From assembly GCA_963733065.1 (NCBI GenBank), contig CAVTBT010000004.1, positions 1-64,000 on the forward strand: a stretch of DNA of 64,000 nucleotides, read 5' to 3'. This DNA is from CAVTBT01 sp963733065. Its GTDB lineage: Bacteria; Actinomycetota; Thermoleophilia; Gaiellales; Gaiellaceae. The position numbers and the translations under genes were made by a program. Below the pieces are notes generated by a model. That model searched no databases and was not told the DNA's origin. It saw nothing but the letters and a program-made list of their open reading frames with translations. Below, one piece after another: positions 58,408 to 64,000 of this stretch (the first letter of the stretch is position 1; every line of letters starts with the position of its first letter).

Positions 58408-60019
58408 ATGCGGCGTTTCAGCGACCTTTACGAGGCGCTCGACAGCACGAGCAGCACCGGCGCCAAGGTGGAAGCCATGGCCCAGTACTTCCGGGCAGCG
58501 CCGGCCGAGGATGCCGCCTGGGCGGTGTTCTTTCTGACCGGGCAGCGGTCAAAGCGGCTGATCTCGGGGCGGACGCTGCGCGCCTGGGCGCTTCGCTACA
58601 CTGGGCTGCCGGAGTGGTTGGTCGGCGATGCGCAGGCCGCCACCGGCGACAGCGCCGAGACCGTGACGCTGATGGTGCACCGGGGCACGCTTCCGAAAGA
58701 GAGCCTCTGTCGCTGCATCGCTGGCTCGAGGAGCGCATCCTGCCCCTGCGCGAGCTGGCGGACGAGCAACAATACGCCAAGGTGACCGCTGGTGGCGGCA
58801 ACTCCCCTTGGGCGAGCTGTTCGTGCTCAACAAGCTGCTGACCGGGACATTTCGGGTCGGCGTATCGCAGCCTCTCGTGGTGCGGGCGCTGGGCGCGGTT
58901 TCAGGGATGCCGCGCGCCACCATCGCCCATCGTCTGGCAGGCAGATGGCAGCCGACGGCAACCTGGTACCAGGGGTTGCTTGCGGCCGCGCGCGCCCATG
59001 ATGACCCCTCGCTGCCGTATCCGTTCTTTCTGGCCTCACCGCTGGAGCAGCCGCCGCATCGGCTGGGCAGCATCGATCGCTGGCTCGCCGAATGGAAATG
59101 GGATGGCATCCGCGCCCAGCTGATCCGGCGACGCGGCGAGGTTTTCCTGTGGTCGCGTGGCGAGGAGTTGGTGACCGGGCGCTTTCCCGAGCTCGCCCAC
59201 GCCGCGGCCCGCCTCCCGGACGGCTGCGTGCTCGACGGCGAGATCCTGGCCTGGGACGAGCGGGGAGTCCTGCCGTTCGCCGTCCTGCAGACGCGGATCG
59301 CGCGCGACATGGTGAGCGCTCGGGCGCTCGAACGGGCGCCGGTCAGCTTTCTTGCCTATGACGTCCTGGAGGAGGATGGCCAGGACATCCGTGCTCTCCC
59401 GCTCGCCGAGCGCCTCTCGCGGCTCGCGGTGGTGCTCGACGGGGCTCGGCGGACGTCTGCTGCGGTCGCGCGAGCTTGCAGCGGCCGACTGGCGCACGCT
59501 TGGAAGCGGCCCGCGCTGAAGTCACGCGAGCGCCGCGTCGAAGGCCTGATGCTGAAGCGCCGCAATTCCGCCTATGGAACGGGCCGGCAGCCGGGTTCCT
59601 GGTGGAAATGGAAGGTCGATCCGTTGAGGGTCGATGCGGTTCTGGTGTACGCGCAGGCGGGCAGCGGTCGGCGCGCCAATCTGTTCACCGACTATACCTT
59701 CGCGGTCTGGCAGAACGACGCCCTCGTCCCAATCGCCAAGGCCTGTTCCGGCCTGAGCGATCCGGAGACTCTCGCCCTCGATCGGTGGATCCGGCGCCAC
59801 ACGGTCGAGCGCTTCGGGCCGGTACGGCAGGTCGTGCCGGATCAGGTGTTCGAGCTCGCCTTCGAGGGCATCACCCGCTCCAGCCGCCACAAATCGGGTA
59901 TCGCGCTGCGCTTTCCACGGATCGCGCGCTGGCGTACCGACAAGGCGGCGCACGAGGCCGACCGGCTGGCCGATGTGCACGCGCTGCTGCCCGACTCCAT
60001 AGCAGGCGGACAGGGTTAA
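58408..60019 (+). CDS. ATP-dependent DNA ligase, C-terminus altered by IS630 insertion (frameshifts)
   Basis: Ligase of the DNA-damage-response set. The N-terminal domain (MRRFSDLYEALDSTSSTGAKVEAM) is typical. The adenylation site KxDG is KWDG in EWKWDGIRAQLI; further motifs are DGEILAW, RRVEGLMLKRR and WWKWKVDPL. Frame changes occur near 58710 and 58800, and a local out-and-in pair near 59450/59530. An IS630 copy sits at a TA dinucleotide (60000-60001), so the present stop, after DSIAGGQG, lies inside the element. With the element and one TA removed, the frame reads DSISLVEEIPEFGRPLAPAT to a TGA at 61176-61178. Confidence 0.88.
60002..60010 (+). repeat. IS630 left terminal inverted repeat
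   Basis: GCAGGCGGA, exact reverse complement of the right end; the adjacent TA at 60000-60001 is the duplicated target. Confidence 0.85.
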
Positions 60020-60034
60020 CGCGCCGTTAACCCT
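60012..60034 (+). repeat. 10-bp hairpin in the transposase leader
   Basis: AGGGTTAACG-CGC-CGTTAACCCT, a perfect 10-bp stem with a 3-nt loop. It ends one base before the ribosome-binding site (GGAGGA, 60036-60041) and 11 bases before the transposase ATG. It may limit translation of transcripts that read in from the ligase. Confidence 0.7.
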
Positions 60035-60045
60035 GGAGGAGCAGC

Positions 60046-61200
60046 ATGGGTCGGCCACGCAAGCAGGAGATCGTGTTGAGTGAGCTGGAGCGGCGAGAGC
60101 TCGGCGAGCTTGTGCGGTCGCGGACGGCGGCGCATGGGCTGGTGCGCCGCGCGCGGATCGTGCTGGCTTCGGCTGACGGCGCGGCCAACACGGCGATCGC
60201 TGGCGAGCTCGGGCTATCCATCCCGGCGGTCGGCCACTGGCGCAAGCGCTTCCTCGAGCATGGCCTGGCCGGGCTCTACGGCGAGCAGCGGCCGGGCCGA
60301 CCGCGCAGCCACGACGATGCGGCGATTGCCGGGCTGCTGGCGCTGGTGCTGCGGAACCGGCCAGCGGTCGGCACGCACTGGAGTGTGCGTGGCGCCGCCG
60401 AAGTCTGCGGGATCTCGAAGAGTGCGGTCCAGCGCTATTTCCGGCTGTTTGGGGTCCAGCCGCATCGCTCCAAAGGCTTCAAGTTGTCGACCGATCCGCT
60501 GTTCGTCGAAAAGGTTCGTGACATTGTCGGCCTTTATCTCAACCCGCCGGACAACGCCGTCGTCCTGTGCATCGATGAGAAAAGCCAAATCCAAGCTTTG
60601 GAGAGAACCCAACCGGTGTTGCCGATGGGGCTGGGCTACATCGACGGCATCACGCACGATTATAAACGGCACGGCACGACGACGCTCTTCGCGGCACTCG
60701 ACGTCGCCAACGGACAGATCCTCGCGCAGTGCCGGGCCCGCCATCGCCACCAGGAGTTCCTGAGTTTCTTGAAGCGCATCGATGCCGCCGTGCCGGCCGA
60801 TGTCGACCTGCACCTCGTGATCGACAACTACGCTACCCACAAACATCCCAAGGTGCGGCAGTGGCTGGCTGAACGGCCCCGCTACCACATTCACTTCACG
60901 CCGACCTACAGCTCCTGGCTGAACCAGGTCGAGCGCTGGTTCGGCATCCTGACCGGCCGCGAGATCCGTCGCGGCTCGTTCACCAGCGCGAAGGAGCTGG
61001 TCCGCCGCATCGAGGCGTTCGTCGTCGACTACAACGCCACTTCACGTCCCTTCACCTGGACCGCAACCGCCGACGACATCCTCGCGAAGCTCGCTCGAGT
61101 TTGTAATGTTATCTCCGCCTGCTATCACTGGTTGAAGAAATTCCGGAGTTTGGCCGGCCTCTCGCGCCGGCGACCTGATCCGCCATCCGCGCACCTGTAG
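60046..61200 (+). CDS. IS630-family transposase, reading out of the element
   Basis: DDE transposase. The N-terminal helix-turn-helix region (TAIAGELGLSIPAVGHWRKRFLEHG) is followed by the catalytic residues in VVLCIDEKSQIQA (first Asp), LHLVIDNYATH (second Asp) and SSWLNQVERWFG (Glu). The normal C-terminus is about ILAKLARVCNVISAC. The codon that follows is made by the target TA plus the next host base. Here that base is T, giving TAT (Tyr) instead of a stop, so the frame runs 25 codons into the old ligase tail and stops at 61200. Confidence 0.93.
   Translation: MGRPRKQEIVLSELERRELGELVRSRTAAHGLVRRARIVLASADGAANTAIAGELGLSIPAVGHWRKRFLEHGLAGLYGEQRPGRPRSHDDAAIAGLLALVLRNRPAVGTHWSVRGAAEVCGISKSAVQRYFRLFGVQPHRSKGFKLSTDPLFVEKVRDIVGLYLNPPDNAVVLCIDEKSQIQALERTQPVLPMGLGYIDGITHDYKRHGTTTLFAALDVANGQILAQCRARHRHQEFLSFLKRIDAAVPADVDLHLVIDNYATHKHPKVRQWLAERPRYHIHFTPTYSSWLNQVERWFGILTGREIRRGSFTSAKELVRRIEAFVVDYNATSRPFTWTATADDILAKLARVCNVISACYHWLKKFRSLAGLSRRRPDPPSAHL
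61114..61122 (+). repeat. IS630 right terminal inverted repeat
   Basis: TCCGCCTGC, followed by the duplicated TA at 61123-61124. It lies within the transposase coding frame. Confidence 0.85.
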
Positions 61201-61211
61201 GAGCAACCAGC

Positions 61212-62600
61212 ATGGAGCCGCTCAATTCCCTGGCCGCGCGTGACGTGCGCTCGGTCATCCACCCCTTCACCGACCTCGCGCATCATGTCGAGGAGGGCCC
61301 GCTGCTGCTGAGCCGGGGCGAGGGCGTCTACGTGATCGACGAACACGGCTACCGCTATCTTGAGGGCATGGCCGGGTTGTGGTGTGCGCATCTCGGCTTC
61401 AGCGAGGCGCGGTTGGTCGATGCGGCGCGCGAGCAGATGGATCGTCTGCCGACCTATCACATGTTCGGCGGCAAGTCGCACCGCCCGGCGATCGAGCTGG
61501 CGGAGCGCCTCCTCGCCATTGCGCCCGTTCCCATGTCCAAGGTGCTGTTCACCTCCTCGGGCTCGGAGGCCAACGACACGGCGATCAAGCTGGTGCGCTA
61601 CTATCACCATGCCGTCGGCAAGCCGGACAAGCGCAAGATCATCGCGCGCGAGCGCGCCTACCATGGCGCCACCGTGGCGGGCGCCAGCCTGGGCGGGCTG
61701 CCTCACGTTCACCGAGACTTCGGTCTGCCGCTCGAGGGCTTCTTGCACGCCGGATGCCCGCACTACTATCGCCATGCGCAGCCCGGCGAGACCGAGGAGA
61801 CGTTCGCTGCGCGGCTCGCTGCGGAGCTGGAGCGGCTGATCCTACGCGAAGGGCCGGACACCGTCGCCGCATTCATCGCCGAGCCGCTCATGGGCGCGGG
61901 CGGCGTGATCATGCCACCTGCGACCTACTTCAAGCAGGTCCAGGCGGTGCTCCAGAAGCACGACGTTCTGTTGATTGCCGACGAGGTGATCACCGGCTTT
62001 GGCCGCACCGGCGAAATGTTCGGCTGCCAGACGTTCGACATCCAGCCGGATCTGATCACCATCGCGAAGGGCCTGTCGGCGGGGTACATGCCGATCGGCG
62101 GCGTGCTGATCTCGGAGCCCATCTATCAGGTCATGTTGGAGCAAAGTCGCAAGATCGGCACCTTCGGCCACGGCTTCACCTACTCCGGGCACCCGGTTTG
62201 CGCCGCTGTGGCGCTGCGCGCCCTGGAAGTCTACGAGGAGGACGACCTGCTCAATCATGTGCGTGCGGTGGCGCCGCACTTTGCCGCCCGGATCATGGAA
62301 CTCACGTCCCATCCGCTGGTCGGGCATGGCCGCGTCAGCGGCTTGGTCGGCGCGATCGAGCTGATGGCCGATCCGACGCAGAAAGTGCCATTCGACCCGG
62401 CGTTCAAGATTGGGGCGCGTGTGGTCGAGCACGCCCTCGATTACGGCGTCATTCTCAGGCCGCTCGGCGATGTCGTCTCCTTCTGCCCGCCCCTGATCAT
62501 CAGGGGCGCCGAGATCGATTTCCTGTTCGACGCAGTGACCCGCGCCCTGGATCGCGTGGCGGCAGAGATCGGCGGAGATGGGCGGCGCCAGGTGGCGTGA
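61212..62600 (+). CDS. Class III aminotransferase (omega-amino acid:pyruvate type)
   Basis: PLP-dependent transaminase of 462 residues, intact. Features include GLWCAHLGFSEARLVDAAREQMDRLPTYHMF, SSGSEANDTAIKLVRYYHH, ADEVITGFGRTGEMFGCQ and the PLP-lysine region ITIAKGLSAGYMPIGGV. TFGHGFTYSGHPVCAAVALRALEVYEED follows. The family includes beta-alanine, GABA, putrescine and taurine:pyruvate aminotransferases; the substrate cannot be assigned. AGGAG at 61200-61204 supports the ATG. It follows the old ligase gene by about 30 bp. Confidence 0.93.
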   Translation: MEPLNSLAARDVRSVIHPFTDLAHHVEEGPLLLSRGEGVYVIDEHGYRYLEGMAGLWCAHLGFSEARLVDAAREQMDRLPTYHMFGGKSHRPAIELAERLLAIAPVPMSKVLFTSSGSEANDTAIKLVRYYHHAVGKPDKRKIIARERAYHGATVAGASLGGLPHVHRDFGLPLEGFLHAGCPHYYRHAQPGETEETFAARLAAELERLILREGPDTVAAFIAEPLMGAGGVIMPPATYFKQVQAVLQKHDVLLIADEVITGFGRTGEMFGCQTFDIQPDLITIAKGLSAGYMPIGGVLISEPIYQVMLEQSRKIGTFGHGFTYSGHPVCAAVALRALEVYEEDDLLNHVRAVAPHFAARIMELTSHPLVGHGRVSGLVGAIELMADPTQKVPFDPAFKIGARVVEHALDYGVILRPLGDVVSFCPPLIIRGAEIDFLFDAVTRALDRVAAEIGGDGRRQVA

Positions 62601-62715
62601 CCGTGAGAGGGCGCCTGTTGCCGCTGGCGCGAACATCCACCGGCGTGCCCCGTCGGCCCGAGCCGCGGACCGCCTGCCGGGTGCGGGCGATCCGAATCCG
62701 GGCGGCACGACGCTC

Positions 62716-62754
62716 TTGCGTTCGACGGTTATGAACGTATAAGTTGAAATCAAC
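62716..62754 (+). promoter_or_regulatory. Putative sigma70-type promoter with adjacent dyad before the sugar transferase gene
   Basis: TTGCGT (62716-62721), a 16-nt spacer and TATAAG (62738-62743), followed by GTTGA-AA-TCAAC (62743-62754), in an AT-rich stretch just before the ATG at 62771. The rest of the 170-bp gap after the aminotransferase shows nothing else. This is pattern matching only. Confidence 0.4.
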
Positions 62755-62770
62755 AAATCTCCAATCTTTG

Positions 62771-64000
62771 ATGGGTAGGAACGCGACCAGTCGGAAGCCA
62801 TCTCGACTGGAGGTAGCCGCGTTGATCCCGGTCGCCCAACGCAAGAACCCAATGATCCTGGAGGGCACCCAGGGGCTGCGTCTCGCCACGACGGAGCGCC
62901 GCCTCCCCACGTGGCTGTCGGCCCGCGTGGTCAGCGATCTGACGCTCGCCGCCTACGGCACTGGCCTGGGGCTGCTCGGGGCCTTCATCCAGCGCTCGAC
63001 CGCCGGCCCGGATGGCGCGAGCGATGGCAGCCTCGATCCGATCATCGGATGCTTCGTCGGGACCGTCTTCGTCCTGCTCTGCATCCTGATCGCGAACATC
63101 GGGCTCCGGGACCTCCAGACGTTCGGCGCGACGCTGCGCAAGCTGATCGCGTGCTTCGCGACGGCGCTCGCCATCTTCATCCTGCTCGCCTGGTCCGCGC
63201 GGACCCCATGGGGCGAGGTCAAGGGTGCAGTCCTGCCCTGGTTCGTTCTGGGGTGCGGCCTGCTCGCCCTGCTCCACCGCGGTGCCGCCCGTCAGCTCCG
63301 GGAGTCGTCGGCGATCAGGCAGCTCTGCGCCCGCCACGTGGCGATCGTGTGTGGCCACGAGCGCACCTGCGCCCGCTTCCTCGATCTGCTGCGCGCCCAG
63401 CAGGATGCCGACATCTGTCTGGTCGGCGTGTTCCATGACCCCTCCGATCGCCGCTCGTCCCGTGCCAGATCAGGTCGCACGCTCGATGACCTGCTCGCGT
63501 ATGCGCGGGAGCGACGGCTCGATGAGATCTTCCTCGCCCTTCCCTGGCATGCCGAGCGCCGCATCTCGGCGCTCGTGGACCGTCTGGCCCATCTGCCGGT
63601 CGACCTGAAGCTCTGTCCCGACGGGGTGGGCTATGTCCAGGCGATGGTGGTCCGCGAGCGCTTGGCCGGCGTGCCGGTCGCGACCATTCGCCGGCAGCCG
63701 ATGCGCGACTGGGGTCGGATCGCCAAGCGCGCCATGGACCTCGGCATCAGCGCGTCACTGCTGCTTCTGCTCGCGCTGCCGATGGCCGCGCTCGTCCTCG
63801 CGATCCGGCTGGAGTCGCCGGGCCCCGCCCTGTTCCGGCAGCGCCGCCTGGGCTTCAACCAGGGCGAGTTCGACATGCTCAAGTTCCGCACCATGCGGCA
63901 CGACCCGGGTGCGCCGCTGATCCAGGCACGTCCCGACGACGAGCGGGTCACCCGCATCGGGCGCTGGCTGCGCCGCACCAGCCTCGACGAGCTGCCGCAG
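62771..64000 (+). CDS. Polyprenyl-phosphate sugar-1-phosphate transferase (WbaP/EpsE-like), 3' end beyond window
   Basis: Membrane enzyme that starts exopolysaccharide or O-unit assembly by moving a sugar phosphate to undecaprenyl phosphate. The open frame from the ATG of MGRNATSRKP runs to the window edge, giving 410 residues. Four N-terminal transmembrane helices are visible (for example PIIGCFVGTVFVLLCILIANI and LIACFATALAIFILLAWSA), then a CoA-binding-like domain. The catalytic domain follows, with ISASLLLLLALPMAALVLAIRLESPGP, LFRQRRLGFNQGEFDMLKFRTM and VTRIGRWLRRTSLDELPQ. The last motif is the conserved bacterial sugar transferase signature. Polysaccharide genes probably continue downstream. 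Confidence 0.93.
   Translation, partial: MGRNATSRKPSRLEVAALIPVAQRKNPMILEGTQGLRLATTERRLPTWLSARVVSDLTLAAYGTGLGLLGAFIQRSTAGPDGASDGSLDPIIGCFVGTVFVLLCILIANIGLRDLQTFGATLRKLIACFATALAIFILLAWSARTPWGEVKGAVLPWFVLGCGLLALLHRGAARQLRESSAIRQLCARHVAIVCGHERTCARFLDLLRAQQDADICLVGVFHDPSDRRSSRARSGRTLDDLLAYARERRLDEIFLALPWHAERRISALVDRLAHLPVDLKLCPDGVGYVQAMVVRERLAGVPVATIRRQPMRDWGRIAKRAMDLGISASLLLLLALPMAALVLAIRLESPGPALFRQRRLGFNQGEFDMLKFRTMRHDPGAPLIQARPDDERVTRIGRWLRRTSLDELPQ

Larger units (their letters stand above)
60002..61122 (+). mobile_element. IS630-family insertion sequence, complete with TA target duplication
   Basis: An 1,121-bp element bounded by 9-bp perfect terminal inverted repeats (GCAGGCGGA and TCCGCCTGC). 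It is flanked directly by TA on both sides (60000-60001 and 61123-61124), the target duplication expected for IS630/Tc1-mariner-type elements. It carries one transposase gene and sits inside the 3' end of the DNA ligase gene. The structure looks recent: both ends are intact and the transposase frame is uninterrupted. Confidence 0.92.

Overview
The window is a GC-rich chromosomal segment of an alphaproteobacterium. I infer this from gene content: a fused CbiG-CobJ and an aerobic-type CobN, a hopanoid (shc/hpn) locus, an IpdAB-like CoA-transferase pair, a ligase-associated exonuclease/DNA ligase pair and an IS630 element. A Rhodospirillales or Geminicoccales-like lineage would fit, but I cannot place it further from sequence alone. 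I see no rRNA, tRNA, CRISPR array or prophage.

Layout. 1-5 kb: 3' part of a K+-independent H+-pyrophosphatase, then a SAM-domain/class III cyclase/AAA-ATPase/TPR protein broken by many indels. 5-11 kb: a NAD(P)H-quinone-reductase-like/UbiA fusion, a CaiB/BaiF CoA-transferase, a DUF6635-like protein and a two-subunit CoA-transferase, all on the minus strand. 11-20.6 kb: hopanoid locus (shc-hpnG converging on hpnN-hpnA-orf-hpnH, with hpnM divergent) followed by a PagL-like lipid A deacylase. 20.8-22.3 kb: an SRPBCC protein and a Gfo/Idh/MocA oxidoreductase. 22.3-44.3 kb: a large cobalamin locus in blocks (cobB | cbiD-cobK | cobM, cbiG-cobJ, cobI, cobL, cobH, cbiX | cobD | cobU-cobW-cobN and cobO-cobQ), interrupted by an NHL beta-propeller/HupE pair that may serve metal import. 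44.4-50.8 kb: a DUF3179 protein, pckA, an MBL hydrolase, small envelope proteins and an alanyl-tRNA editing protein. 50.8-57.0 kb: a tightly coupled bidirectional cluster (RibA-like, CDP-alcohol transferase | RibD-like reductase, BchC-like dehydrogenase, PTPS-like enzyme with an altered active site, GT4 glycosyltransferase, methyltransferase). It is the best candidate here for an undescribed biosynthetic system, perhaps for a glycosylated, methylated pterin- or pyrimidine-type metabolite. 57-64 kb: DUF427, a ligase-associated exonuclease, an ATP-dependent DNA ligase clipped by a complete IS630 insertion, a class III aminotransferase and the start of a polyprenyl-phosphate sugar transferase that runs off the window.

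How the genes work together. The cobalamin genes mix enzymes of the anaerobic route (CbiX, CbiD, CbiG) with those of the aerobic route (CobN, CobO, CobQ). The hopanoid genes cover cyclisation, adenosyl-hopane formation and nucleoside removal, plus HpnN/HpnM for trafficking, next to a lipid A-modifying enzyme; this suggests an outer-membrane remodelling locus.

Quality caveat. Roughly a dozen genes (cyclase, shc, hpnG, hpnN, iolG-like, cbiD, cobK, cbiG-cobJ, cobD, NHL, cobQ, cobO, cobN, cobW, cobU, DUF3179, GT4, methyltransferase, ligase) contain frame changes while the protein sequence continues intact in the next frame. Most sites I compared look like one extra base. Read errors are the most economical explanation, so I annotate these genes end to end as single CDSs rather than as fragments.
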